Part shown: in pieces, positions 25,701 to 37,384 of the stretch
Position numbering within the stretch: the first letter of the stretch is position 1
How the letters are laid out: the number at the start of each line of letters is the position of its first letter
Assembly: GCA_026419785.1 (NCBI GenBank)
Contig: JAODTK010005781.1
Coordinates: 310,001 to 374,000, forward strand
Length of the DNA: 64,000 bases
Source of the DNA: Sclerodactyla briareus
Taxonomy: Eukaryota > Echinodermata > Holothuroidea > Dendrochirotida > Sclerodactylidae
Direction of reading: 5' to 3'
The notes under the pieces: generated by a model
Told to the model about the DNA's origin: nothing
Database searches by the model: none
Seen by the model: only the letters and a program-made list of their open reading frames with translations
Translations under genes and position numbers: made by a program

Positions 25701-26639
25701 CGTGACATTTCAATGGAAACAAATTTCCCATGGGTCAATAAACATGGTGTCCAGGTTGGATCACCCCCCCCCCCCCCCATCTGTCTAAGACCAAACATTT
25801 GAAAGCCCAGAAAGAGCAAATATCCACAGGCTGGATGGAGGATGGATGGATATGTGGACGTATAATGTTTTGAATGTAAAATAAAATCCATATTGAATCG
25901 GTAAATGCTAAAGTAAAGCCAATTCCTGAGATGTTGGATGCTTTGTCTGACAATATGAGAGAATTAAGCATTGGAGTTGCCAACTGAGGTTTTTGTGGAT
26001 TGCTTAATAATAGTTATAATAATGAGATTGGGGTGGGCATAGGGTGAATTAGGGTGAAATTTCGAATTTCCGATAATAATAATATCACATACAACTGAAA
26101 TACTCAAAACGTTTCAACAGATACCCTCTGGAATCACATATGACAAACAGTCGTATCGCCAGTGGCATTCATAGCAGACCCTAATGAACATAACAATAGT
26201 GAGCCTACATGTATGTAATCTGATTCACTGGAACCCATACCACATACATACACACAATGACATTTTCTGAGTAATCATCTGTTCCACAAACATTTCCTTT
26301 CTGTGCCAGATAGGCCCATCACATAAGTATATTTATGTTAAAAGACACACATCCCAGGAAGTTATAAGAACATGCACCCTCGGAAACAAAAGAGACATCG
26401 CTCGCTTGGCAACTACTTTACATGAATTCTCTGGAGGGGGCAGAAGCTAGAGAAAATTGGAAGGTAATTCTCACAAGACCAAAGGAAAGGTAGATGAGAG
26501 TGGTGACACATAGGGGCCAAAGTGAATAGATAACAAGAAAACTAGGAAAAAGCCTGGTGTAATGTATAGGAAATGTGCATGTGAGGCCAATGTGAGAAGA
26601 AAATGTTATTCATATGAAGTCATTTGAATGTGTCAACAA

Positions 26640-26755
26640 TTTTTGGAATCTGGAGGAGAGCTCATGATCTTGAGGTAAATTTGGCGATCTGTAGAAAAAT
26701 GTGAGAACCTTCAGGACAATTTGGGAATCTTCAAGACAATTTGAGAATTCTCATT
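26640..26755 (+). repeat. ~20-27-bp tandem repeat
   Basis: Successive blocks such as GGAATCTGGAGGAGAG, GAACCTTCAGGACAATTTGG, GAATCTTCAAGACAATTTGA and GAATTCTC form a short degenerate tandem series. Confidence 0.55.
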
Positions 26756-28144
26756 TTTTTTGTCCTCACAGAAATTCTTAAATCCATGGAAGAAGAAAAA
26801 GTCTTCAATATTCCAACAAAAATTCTGGTCCCTTGGACATAGTCAAAAAGTCAGGTCACAACCCCAAAACTTTCATGAGGGCTTTCACACTGTCAATTGC
26901 CTATTTAAAAAAAATTCCCAACCGCCCCCCCCCCCCCCTCATTTTATAGCAACACCATACTGGGATGTCCTTAAGGCTTTCTGGCCATTACAGAGGGTAG
27001 CACCAGAAGCTGATACCATCAAGTATTGTTTCAGACACCATCAGTTGATTACCAAGAATATATGGATTTTTTTCTTCAGTAATTGAAACCTTACAACTTC
27101 AGGCCCATGTAGACCAACCTAATAGCATGTGCAACATGTATATATAAGCACAGCCTTCAATCAGTTCAGAGGACATGATCAGCAAACCAGTCATATAGTT
27201 CCGAACCACTTCATTTGTGCTTTTGTGATGGGTAACATAGTACGAAAAAGACAAGCCAGTAATTCATGTATTATGCTTTATGTGACAAACAAAATGTTGT
27301 GGGAAAAGAAAATATTACATGTAGTTAACATAATCCTAAGCCAAAAGTGCACTATGTCTATGCACAAGTAGTTTGCATATTTGCACACACATACAGTGAC
27401 TTTTATGGGTCCTCAATTCAAGTTTTCTACCTGGACCGTCATGCAAGGCAGTAAAACTTTTCTTCACTCTATTCATCACATCACTACCATTTCAGCAAAA
27501 ATAAAACCACTCACTCCATGAAGGAATAATGCTATTTACGCTTGATCGCTAAACAAGTGTTCCCGTGTGGCACAAATCTAAAGTGCTGAAGATAAAGAGA
27601 GGAAGCTGACATCTCAACGAGTGAATTGCGCACACATATGCTAGCAAACTCCCAATCGTGCATGCATATTTGATAAGAGCATCAGGCACGCTGGGAAGTC
27701 AGAGAAAATTGGAAGACAATCTCAGTGGACCGGCACAATTGAAAATACAGCGAAAGGAGCAGATCAGGGGATAAATGCGGTTCTTCAACCACAATTCTTG
27801 GACTGTGGATGCGGTCGGTTTAATGCTGAGATAATTGCTCAATTTAGACAAGACCAAGCACATGTGGCTTCATAGAGAAATCAACACTGACAGAGTATGA
27901 TATTACATATTAGGTGTAATTCACCTCATTTCATATATGCAATTCCTGTCTGGTACCATTTTTCATTTGTAAAGGATAGGAATTTGCAGAATTTGCATTA
28001 GTCCTTCCGTTTCGACAGTCAAGAGACACTACTACCAACTACAACACAACAAAAGTCGCCCCAAAAAATGATCTAAAAAAGTAATAACCTCTTTTTGTCA
28101 GCTCTTTAGATCTGTTTTGCAATGTTTTGGTGAAGACTAGCTGG

Positions 28145-28240
28145 CATGAATGGAATATGACATAGTTGGAGTGCCAGTGCCTAGCTACAAGAATATGCCA
28201 GATTCCTGTGGCTAGTAGGTGAACTGGAAGACATAGTAGT
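28145..28240 (+). repeat. Short dispersed repeat family Y, copy 2
   Basis: CAAGAATATGCCAGATTCC, GTGGCTAGTAGGTG and AAAAGGTAAG match 61315-61405 in order. TGGCTAGTAGG resembles a pol III A box. Confidence 0.5.
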
Positions 28241-28549
28241 AAAAGGTAAGAACGCTCTGTGGCAATACACTGCATGGATCTACTTATGGAATATGTAATA
28301 TTAGCATCATCACCCTCTCAAAGAGAATGGGGATATGGCCAAATTTCTGATAACTGAAAATAGCCAAGTCAATTGGAGTATTGTCAAGAGGTTGGGCACA
28401 TAAACCACCTTCAATCTCTTCTGAATAGCTATTTGATACTCATTAAAGCTGAAGACCTGTGAATTCCTGCCTGCCTGCCAAAGAAAATATGAAAAAGGTT
28501 AACAACAACAGTTGGCAACCTATTCAACTTATCCAATCCTCCAATTATA

Positions 28550-29500
28550 TCTCTTAGCATGCAGTCAGGTCAAAAGCAGAAGAGAGTTGGTCCCTTGGGG
28601 GGTGATAATGAAGATGTGATTGCTGATTATACTAAGGTTGCGAATTCGATGAATGATTACTACGTCTTTTATGTGAGACTTTGCGACAACGTTCTACGGT
28701 TCGAGACCGATTATGAATTGAAAGTACCCGCTGATGTTTTGAATACTAACAATGTCGTCAAAGCCAAGCTTGAAAGTTGTAAGCTGATGAATCTATCTTC
28801 TCACTGGTGGGAACAACTCAATTTCACTGTCCTGAAAGAATTCTCAATGAAATTAGCTCTCCGTTGAGCATTATCTTCAACAAAAGCTAGGATATGAACT
28901 GATTGCATTGATGAATTGATTGACTGGAAGAGAGCCAATGTTACTCCATTATTTGGAACAGCGCCAAGGAATATTTAAATGAATTACAAACCTCCGTCCT
29001 CACCATTCAAGTTCAGCAAGGTTCTTAAAGTCTAACCTGAAGAGTGCCATCATGGACCATTCAGAAAAATTTAGTCTTATAAGAAGAGTCAAAGCTTGAT
29101 TATGGAGTGGAAGGTCAATGTCATACCAACTTAATCTGGAGTTTTCAGAGAAGCGTTACAAAGATCATGGACAATAGATTTTCCTTTTGACATATATCAA
29201 CCTTGATTTAGTAAAGCATTTGAAGAAAAAGTACCTTATCCGATTTAGTAAGAAAACTGAAAAGTCCAGATATCAGCAACCTTGCTAGACCTGGATCTGG
29301 GAATGGTTGTCAATCAAGTATTAGAGTTATTGTTGATGATATGGATTCTGACTTGGGCCTGTCCACTAGTGGAGTACCTCACGATCTGTTCTATGCTCAA
29401 CACAGCTCCTTGTCTGTATCAACATATCAAAATTAATTTTTAGAGCTTTGCCTTCTAACATTTGTGGATGACCTTAAGCTAATTGAAAAAGAAGCTTCCT
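28550..29500 (+). pseudogene. Non-LTR retrotransposon reverse transcriptase relic
   Basis: Plus-strand frames give RVGPLGGDNEDVIADYTKVA and an MNDYYVFYV stretch, matching the linker before the RT domain in endonuclease/RT LINE proteins (K-V-G-P-L...N-D-Y-F). Downstream come SPLSIIFNKS, an IMDHLEKFSLIRRSQ-like block, IWEWLS, TSGVPHD and FVDDLKLIEK. The last occupies the place of the catalytic F-A-D-D motif. The frames shift repeatedly and contain stops. Part of it (28559-28867) is an open frame of 102 codons, but it is a fragment, not a gene. Confidence 0.88.
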
Positions 29501-29544
29501 GCAGTCGATTCCTTAATTATCCAGAGAAGCTGTAGCAATAATTA

Positions 29545-30480
29545 ATATTTAGATTAATTATTACATCGATGCTTATATAGTTCAAAATCCAAAAAGTCAA
29601 TGCGCTTTACGAAAACAAAAAAACAAAAAGAATTAAACATAGGGCTGGTCTGTAGAAGATGGTGTAAGTGCTGACATGAAAGGAGGAAATATTGTGCACC
29701 TGCAAGGAAGATCTTACAGAGCTTGGTGCAAGGTAGCTGAGAGCCATATCTCGACACGCTTTCGCATGGTCAATTTAAGAGTGGACTTGGATGAAGACCA
29801 ATAAAGCTACTGGAGGTAGTTTGGAGCCAAGTCATGCAGGCACTGAAAATGTACGTCAGGGATCCGAAAAGGTTGCGATCTTGCAGGGGAATAGAGTGCA
29901 ATTGGTGAGGATTGGTAATAGTGGTCGTTTGGAGCACCTCTGGAATAAATGAGGCTGCAGTATTTCTGTACTCACTGCAGACGATGCATTAGATTGCAAC
30001 GGGACTCTAACAATAAACAGCTGCAGTAGTCCACTTTGGACACCACGAGTGACTAGACGGCTGAACGACATGCTTCAGGTGTGAGGTATTGGCGAACTTT
30101 TGGGGGGACTGGTCTGCAGAGTGGCAGATACTTCCTAATCCGGGATAAAGTGTGAATGACTCCATATGGCTTTCAAATAGCATTTTCGGACTAGTTCACC
30201 AGTGACACGTATATACAGCAAACAAGCCGACGCTAGATGAGTAGTCTTGGCCAGAAACGTTTCTCGACACCAACCATTATCACTCCTTTGGTCATAAATT
30301 TTGGCGCATCTCAAAATTGAAACACTCAATAAATGAACAAGAGTTGGCAAAAAGAGGAGGGGGATGGGGATTGCCAACATCTTATATGTGGAAAAACCAG
30401 CAGAGTATGGGAATAGATTCAGTACAACAGAGAAATGAAGGATCTGGGAGGGCTTTGATCAGATAAATTAGACTTCAGTC
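29545..30480 (-). pseudogene. L2-like LINE C-terminal relic, opposite orientation
   Basis: The minus strand read across frames gives IRKYLPLC, VVSKVDYCSCLL, NLMHRLQ, VQKYCS, YSPARS and CLHDLAPNYLQ. This matches the L2-type C-terminal series V-T-S-K-V-D-Y-C-N-S-L-L, L-x-R-L-Q-x-V-Q-N, H-D-L-A-P-x-Y-L. Its 3' end reads GTAAAGCGCATTGAC...ACTATATAAGC with an AATTA-rich tail at about 29545-29570, the L2 3' signature. It abuts the plus-strand RT relic at about 29530, so it probably inserted into or next to it. Confidence 0.82.
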
Positions 30481-31235
30481 AGCAGTGTGCCGAGCAGCCC
30501 AAGCAGGCAAAATAAAAGGGCCTGGTATGATTGAACGCTCCTTTTGCTACAAAGAGAGAGGTTCTTATTAGACTGTGCAGGTCACCTTCTTTGTCCTCAC
30601 TTGGAATGTTCTATTCAAGCCAGCGGCCCTAGTACAGGAGGAACATTGATTGACGTGGAAATGTGAAGAAATTTACGAAGATGGTTCTAGGGTTACATCA
30701 TCTTCCATATGAAGAGTGATTAAAGGAGCTCAACCTGACTCCACCCGAGACAAGACATATCCGTGGGGAATGATAGTAGTTCTCAAGATTACTCATGGAC
30801 TTGAGAATGGTATCGGTGTCGAAAAAATTGACAAATTCCAGTGAATGTAAGTAAGTTGGTAGAAAGCCAGGAAAATCGCCACTAGAACCTTTTTTTAGCG
30901 AATATCTTAGAGCCAAAACTTGAGAAACTAGCCACTAGCATGGCCAGGAGAGAAGTGGGATGGGGTGTCAACCCACATTTGTGTAATTGCCAGAAGCTGA
31001 GGGTGGCAGTGGGGTGGGTGCATAGTCAAAAGTACTTTGACAAAGAATATTAGAGTGACGTATCTCTGTGGCTGCCTATATTTAACAGTGGATATATATT
31101 AAATTCCACAAGAATCGGTTATGACTGGAAAAACAGCTGGAGAGTTGAACAGTGGGCTTGTCAGTTGAGCCAACCCTTGTTCTCGATGCGAGCATGTGGT
31201 CCATTTTATTTAAATTGCAATTTTTATGATGAATA

Positions 31236-31267
31236 ACAATAAAACTTACAAAAAAAAAAAAAAAAAA
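31236..31267 (+). other. AATAAA signal plus 18-base poly(A): 3' end of a retroposed transcript
   Basis: AATAAA lies about 10 bases before an 18-base A run at 31250-31267. This is the arrangement left by reverse-transcribed, polyadenylated RNA. The upstream few hundred bases (from about 30950) show no coding sequence I recognise, and no target-site duplication could be located by eye. Confidence 0.5.
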
Positions 31268-31562
31268 TATTTATTCCAGACTAAATGAGAAGAATGACTC
31301 AAAAAAATTAGTTGAATGTATACAGATAGCATCGATATAGTGAAAAACTAGACCTGAATCAGTGGTTGCAGTGGGTTCACATTTGGCGAACAAACTCATT
31401 TTTGTGGCCAGAATATTATCTGACCTAATGGTCAATCCCCCCCACCCGCCACCGGACCCTGCCAGTCAATCCACTGCCCCTATTACTTGGCTGAAATTGA
31501 CCAATTTGTTTTCAGATTGTAAATATTCTTCACATAATGAAGACAGTTAAAAATATACTTGC

Positions 31563-31947
31563 CTGAGCCCAGGGGATGGGGTTGCCAATTGTGCTTCTTC
31601 AGCTGATCGAGGAAGTCAGCATAGTTGCTTCTGGTGTAGAGATGGGGTAACTGCCATGAATCACCTATCGTGTGTGGCTGACTGACCTGTTCCGAAAATT
31701 GAGTTGCATCTTTCGTGGGAGTAATGATGGGCCTCTTGGCACTGGCGCCCATCTTCAGCGGACGTACAAAGCAGGACAGAGGGTTCAGATTTTCTCCACG
31801 TATCCCTTCCGCTCGCACTCCACCATACCAAATACGATGTTGGTTCCCCGCTTCCCTCATGCTCATCGGCGTGGGGTGGAGCGATGTATCGCTGCACAAT
31901 AGACTCCACCTCCTTCGACACAGCCAGCCACGGATGAAGCTTTGAAC
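31563..31947 (-). CDS. RASGRF: RASGRF-like exon: IQ motif and start of the DH (RhoGEF) domain
   Basis: The minus strand opens after a TTATTTCAG acceptor with VQSFIRGWLCRRRW, the IQ calmodulin-binding motif of RASGRF proteins. It continues with SIVQRYIAPPHAD, VFGMVECER and FVRPLKMGASAKRPIIT, which are the start of the DH domain. These pieces lie in all three frames and need at least three one-base shifts, for example a missing A after the RRRW codon. Each piece still matches the family in the right order and spacing, so this looks like assembly error or recent decay rather than chance. The exon ends CTGGGCTCAG, followed by GCAAGT, a GC-type donor. Its last base plus the first two bases of the exon at 17676 make one Gly codon, giving L-G-S-G-D-L-F-D across the junction. 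In the family the IQ motif mediates Ca2+/calmodulin response and the DH domain acts on Rac. Confidence 0.88.
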
Positions 31948-33729
31948 CTGAAATAAGAAGGAATTATGAGCGTTACTTATACCCTCTCGTTTGTGGGGGG
32001 CAAGTACATTGCTTTGCCAAGGATGGTGCTAGCTTTCAAGCTAATCATATAAGAGTTTCACCCTGAATTTCCACCATTTTGTAGAAGAGTGGCGCCCATA
32101 GCTGTTTTTTTTATTCATGTGAGCCACAAAAGCATTACATTGATCTATGACCTCCTTGAGGGTTACAGCCTGCAGGTATACGGGATTGTACTCCTGTCGG
32201 GATTTGTATAGGGTCAATCCTCTTCTTCGCACAAAGCCTACCAGGGCCTCTGAATGCTGACGTTTAACTTTTTTTCACTTGGCCGAATGTAAGAATTTGT
32301 ATGAACCGAGCCTCATTTTTGATAAATTTGCATATCAATCCGTGTTAATAAAGGGCAAAACTGAGGACTAAAACAGTAATTGCCCTAACAAAATTCCCAC
32401 TTGCCATAGGGCAAGTAAAAAAAACTAGGAATTTTTTTTAAAATTCCCTAGTTATGAGGTAGAAGTGGTTATTTTTCATGTTATAACATGAAATATAGGA
32501 TTCCTTGGTTTGGATGTCTTTGGTTTTAGATAATTTGGGCTCCAAATATTTTAAGATACTGTGATTTTAAAATGTTGGTCACCAAAGTTAACTTTGAGCC
32601 CTGCCTACAATCCTGAATCCACCCACCGGAACACTCGATCTGAACATGCGACTAGGCTGGGGGTGCTACCTGCCTCATAAGTGAAGCCGAAACGAATCCT
32701 CCTCCTCCTTCCACACCAGCCCAGACACCCACTCTGAACAAGCAACGGGGCTGGTGTACTATAACATTCTCTTGAGATGTTAAACTATCAGGGGTAAAGT
32801 GTCAGGTGAGAAAACTTGGTTTATTCAGCCCAGGGTGCATGATCTCATCAAACAATTGGTAGCTTTGTAAGTGGCCCTCTGTTGATTTAACAAAACTCCT
32901 ACATGAGCCATAACATGTGTCTGTTATGGATGTGTTTTAGTCCCCCCCCCTCCCCCCCTCCTTCCTCCAAATGGGACTGGATTCGAGAAGGTATAGCATG
33001 TGTAACCTGTAGACCTTATAGTTTGTATGAAGTATTAGGCTTCCCCATTCTCATTTGCCATTTTTCATACCAGCTAAGCCAGACCATAACAGCTTCATAG
33101 TTTAATACACTAGCTGTTATATATATCCAAGCGCTTCCATTCTCAGTCAAGAAGTCGCTCAGCCGACCGGCTATCCTTCATAGTTCATACACTAGCTGTG
33201 GTGTATCCAAAATCAAGCAAATTAAGCACCTTTAGCCAAAGCACTCAGAAAATTAACAAATAAGTGCATTTCCCAACAGATCCATTTAGCAAATGTCATG
33301 AACTATCCCCCTCTTACACATCACCTTTAAACTGCTGACATCTGAATCGGCAATACCGTGTTTATGAGCTGACAACTCGTTCCTCTATATTATTACATCT
33401 GTATCATAGAGAATTGAGTCTGATAATGAAATAATTACATCTCAAAAAATGTAGAGCTAATTATGGAAAAGGCAATCACAATAACTAATTATTCACTGGA
33501 AGTTCTTGTTGGCGACGGTGAATTGTCTCATTAGGCATATTTCTTGTACCCTCATATCTTCTACCACATACTGACTTAACTGCTTTTTACCAATCCTAGC
33601 GGCTTCAAAATACCCAGCCACGAACTATTGAGGAACTGCAACTGATGGTCCTGTCTACAGACTTCCCTGCCCATTTGACTCCACTGCGTGTTGGCCAGAG
33701 AAATACTCAACAGATACAGAACGGTGACA

Positions 33730-34600
33730 GCCCGATGTTCATAAGGGTTTTTATGCATAAGGTCCGTTTGTCATAAGGACTTTTATTCATAAGGCCTTTT
33801 GTTCATATGCCCGTTATTCATAATGGCTGAAATGAAAAGGTTCGTCATTACATAAGGTCCCGATATTTTCATCATCACACACAACAACAGAAGTCGATAT
33901 TCATAATAGTAAAAACGGTTCCGTTATTCAAAAGTGAAAAAGGTCCGTTATTCCATATTACGAAAAAAGGTCCGTTATTCATGATAGAAAAGGGTCCGTT
34001 ATCATATGAGAGAAAGGTCCGAATCATTAATGAAAAAAAAGGTCTATATTCATAATAGGAAACAGGTCCGTTATTCAATAGGGCAAAGGGTCCGATATTC
34101 ATATAGGAAAAGGGTCCGTAATTCATAATAGGGAACAAACAGCCGGTCGTGGGATCTGCCAGGGATTCACAGCTGACAAAAAGGTGCAGTTTTAGATTTG
34201 CAATCCTTGCTGGACTCGCAATAGTAGAATCATCTGCTGGCAAGTATATCTTGAAAGAAAACACATTATGAATAACAGACTTTTTCGCGATTATTATAAC
34301 GGACCTCTTTTGCTATTATGAATAACGGACCCTTTCCTATTATGAAATGCGCCTTTCTTTTTCTCCTTCTGCGATTATGAATACGGACTCTTTTGCTATA
34401 TGAATAACAGTCCCCTTTCGCTTGATATTATACGCCCCTTTTCGCCATTAGAATACGGACCTTTTTCACTATTAAATGAATATCGGACCTTTTGTGTTTT
34501 TATGAATAACAAACCTTTGGATCCTTATGAAAAAAACGGGGCCTTTTTTGGTCATTATTAATATCGGTTATGAACAAAGACCCCTTTTGTTCCTTGCCGA
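33730..34600. mobile_element. Foldback element with arms made of ~25-bp tandem repeats
   Basis: From 33885 to 34135 the plus strand repeats AAGGTCCGTTATTCATAATAG about nine or ten times. After a ~130-bp centre (34136-34264), the reverse complement, CTATTATGAATAACGGACC, repeats about ten times to 34560. The outermost left part (33731-33830) has a different short repeat with TTCATAAGG. Long inverted arms built from short tandem units are the hallmark of FB/TU-type foldback transposons (Drosophila FB, sea urchin TU). No transposase is visible in the centre. A matching right end is at 37385-37511. Confidence 0.82.
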
Positions 34601-34636
34601 AGGCAACAGGAATCTAATGCAGTCTGCACCGTGCAT

Positions 34637-34696
34637 ATTGTGTGTGTGTGTGTCTGTTGTGTGTGTGTGGTTGTGTGTGTGTGTGTGTGTGTGTTG
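34637..34696 (+). repeat. (GT)n microsatellite
   Basis: Impure GT repeats. The flank CAGGAATCTAATGCAGTCTGC on the left resembles, in reverse complement, the flank GGCAGACGGCATAGATTCC on the right of the (CA)n tract at 9906-9995. Confidence 0.85.
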
Positions 34697-34734
34697 AGTG
34701 GTGTGGAACAACCCTTGTCAATCACGATATCAAA

Positions 34735-35745
34735 CGTACGCAAACTGGTATCAAGATTCAAATTAGGTATGTGGGTTGCACATAGAGGGAGGATGACCCC
34801 ATTTTTTGGGTGGCCCGTTCTCGTTCATTCAAGGTCGAGAGGGTCAAAGTTCAAAAAGCTTGTCAGCATGATATCTAACAAACGCGAAGTATCTTACTCA
34901 AGTTCAATTGGTAATGTGTGGTAGCCATGTATGGTGAGGATGAACCTACCCTTTGTTTTTTTGGTGGTCAGGGTCAAGGTCATTCAAGGTCACCTAGGAA
35001 ATCGTGCATATTCTAGGCAACGAAACATTTTGGAGGACTGTCGTAATTGAAACTTTCGTTCGTCTGGGTGAAATACATGGGTGACGGACTTTGACTCATT
35101 TGAACCTTTGACCCGCAATTTGACCTCATGCCCTGGTGATTTTGCCTGCTTTTTTTTGTGTTTGGCGGAAGCTCTTGTTAGGACAAACAAAGAAAGTCCA
35201 TCACACTACCATACTACGATACTCTTATCAACAAGCTATCCAATTAATGTGGAATTGTCAAGACAGCTAAAATCGTCATATATCTCTTCAACGAAACATT
35301 TTGGATGACTGTCCTAATGGGAACGTTTTGTTTCGTCTGGGTGAAATACTTCTGGTGACCAACTTTGACCTAATTTGACCTATGGACCTCAATTTGACCT
35401 TTTTGTGACCTGTTGATTTTGCACGTTTTTTTGTGTTGGCCAGATGCGTCCTTGTTAGACAAACAAAAAAGTCAATGACACGACAATACTACGATACTGC
35501 CTTATCACAAGCATCTCAATGAATGTGGAAGTTCAAAACAGCTAAAACACTGAAATGGTGGATAAATTTGGCATTGAAATATGCTCGTCAGCATGATATC
35601 TAATGAATGCAATTATATATTAAGTTCAATTAAGTGTGTGGATTGTACACATGATGAAGATTTAACCTATTGTTTTTGGTATAAGGTCAAGAGTCATTAC
35701 AGGTCACCAGAGACAATCCTTAATCTCTGCAACTATTCATTGTTC
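34735..35745 (+). repeat. Compound tandem repeat A-A-B-B-A
   Basis: Unit A (about 140 bp; landmarks ATGATATCTAA, AAGTTCAATT, GTGTGG, AGGTCATTCAAGGTCACC) occurs at about 34735, 34857 and 35580. Unit B (about 270 bp; landmarks CAACGAAACATTTTGGA, TCGTCTGGGTGAAATAC, TTGACC, GACAAACAAA, ACTACGATACT, AGCTAAAA) occurs at about 35020 and 35291. No coding signal. The wealth of GGTCA/TGACC wording is shared with other repeats in this window. Confidence 0.82.
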
Positions 35746-35782
35746 AGAGTGAGAACATGCATAGAGCCACCAAACAAATATT

Positions 35783-36096
35783 TCCCCCAGTGAAGAAAGT
35801 ACAAATTCTTGGAATTGTCATTTTTATTGTTTATTCCTGATATGTTTGAGTATTGGACTAGCACCAAATTTTCCCCAGTGAGACAGTTACAAATCTTGAA
35901 TTGTCATTATTTATTATTCCTGATATGTTCGAGAGTATTGGACTAGCACAGTGACCAGCCTATATGTACCTTCCTGAATCAGTAGTGGTGTTGTACGGGT
36001 GGGGTGGCAATTTGGTCTTGCACGCACCCCCCCCCCCCCAGGTTTTCATAGGAGCTTATGAAATGAAAATGTTGCCCTATTCGAAGCCTGCATCCC

Positions 36097-36127
<31 letters not shown>

Positions 36128-36570
36128 ACGCATTTATTGACAAATTCCCATTGCAAGAGCAGAAACGCCTTTCTGAGGATACTTGCCTTTCATTTTTAGT
36201 GTTATATTTTTGGACCACAAAAGTTTCCCCTTATAACATCGGGGTTGCTTTACTCCCCCTCCCCAATATAAATATTTCCCCCAGTGAAGACAGTACAAAT
36301 TCTGAATTGTCATTTTATTATTATTCCTGATTGTCTGGATATTGGACTAGCACAAGCGACCCGCCTATATGTACCTTCTGATCCGTAGCGGTGTTGGTAA
36401 TTTTGGTCTTGCATGCACCCCCCACCCCCAGGTTTCATAGGCAGCCGCCTATGATAATTGAAAAATGTAGCCCATTTGAAGCCTGCTTCACTGTATTTAT
36501 CGACAATTCCTAATGAAAAGCAGAAAACGACTCTTTTTGCGTATACTTCCTATCATTTAGTGTTTTATAT
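35783..36570 (+). repeat. Tandem duplication of ~400-bp unit with C runs
   Basis: CCCCAGTGAAGACAGTACAA...GAATTGTCATT...ATTGGACTAGCAC occurs at about 35783, 35868 and 36262. The longer downstream part (CCGCCTATATGTACCTTC, GGTCTTGCATGCACCCCCC, AGGTTTCATAGG, GAAGCCTGC) is present at about 35955-36215 and again at 36360-36560. The first long copy carries a 30-base C run at 36098-36127. Confidence 0.82.
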
Positions 36571-37384
36571 TTTACATTAATCCCTGGCATTTTCTCAGGG
36601 AGTACAAAATTGGGATTAGTAACATGGTATCAATGGGAGGGTGGGAGGGGGGGGGACAAAAATGGCACATTTTTCCATAGGCGTATATTATATTTACCCG
36701 GGGGGGAATGCAAAGTTGTTGCTTTACATTAATTGAAAACGGTGAATGATCTTCAAATTTCCCATTTTAACTGTTATACAGCAGAAATGCACACCAGGAA
36801 AAGTCCAGCTGAATTCAATTAGAACCCTATGTGGCCCAGCCATAATCCTCTTCAACCCACTGACTGCATTGTGTGGTATACTATAATAAAGCCTTTAGTT
36901 TGTGTCAACAATTCCCAATCCCCAAAAGGATTTAATCTCTCAGGCTGTGTGTGAGTGAAGAATGTGAGTAAACACAATAAACTTTTGGAATGACTGTCAG
37001 ACATCAGTGTGGAAAAAATGGTACCTGGCACTGGCAATGCTCAGAGGATTGAGTGGGGTAATACATTATTCTATGGTTGCACTCAGTTACTTGATTACTC
37101 TGATTGTTTATCTTCACTCCTCAAGACACACTTACTCACCAGGTTTATTTTTCAGCATTTCCTCAATGCCCTAAGATGACGTTTTGAGTGGTCAAAAGCA
37201 ATAAGCATCTCTTGCGGTTGGTAAATTTTGCAGGTGATCGTTTTGCGTCAAGTTGTGGTTTGAGTTGGGCACACACATCTTGCAGGGTTTGAATAGCTGA
37301 AATAATCATGGTGGATGCCACAACCTTGTAAGGGGAACATGTCGGGGAAAAGGCAAGGAATCACTAAGCAGAGTTGCGTTCTTG

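Larger units (their letters stand above)
17677..31562 (-). other. RASGRF intron with probable GC-AG splice sites
   Basis: This 13.9 kb intron starts GCAAGT after CAG and ends CATTCCAG. The context CAG|GCAAGT is the known consensus for the minor GC-AG class. Exon phases on both sides complete one Gly codon, which supports the boundary. Inside lie an inverted-repeat element (21485-21783), a short GA-rich tandem repeat (26640-26755), two LINE relics (28550-30480) and a poly(A)-tailed 3' end (31236-31267). Stretches 17677-21400, 21830-25050 and 25700-28140 hold no gene or repeat I can name, only low-complexity C or A runs. Confidence 0.75.
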
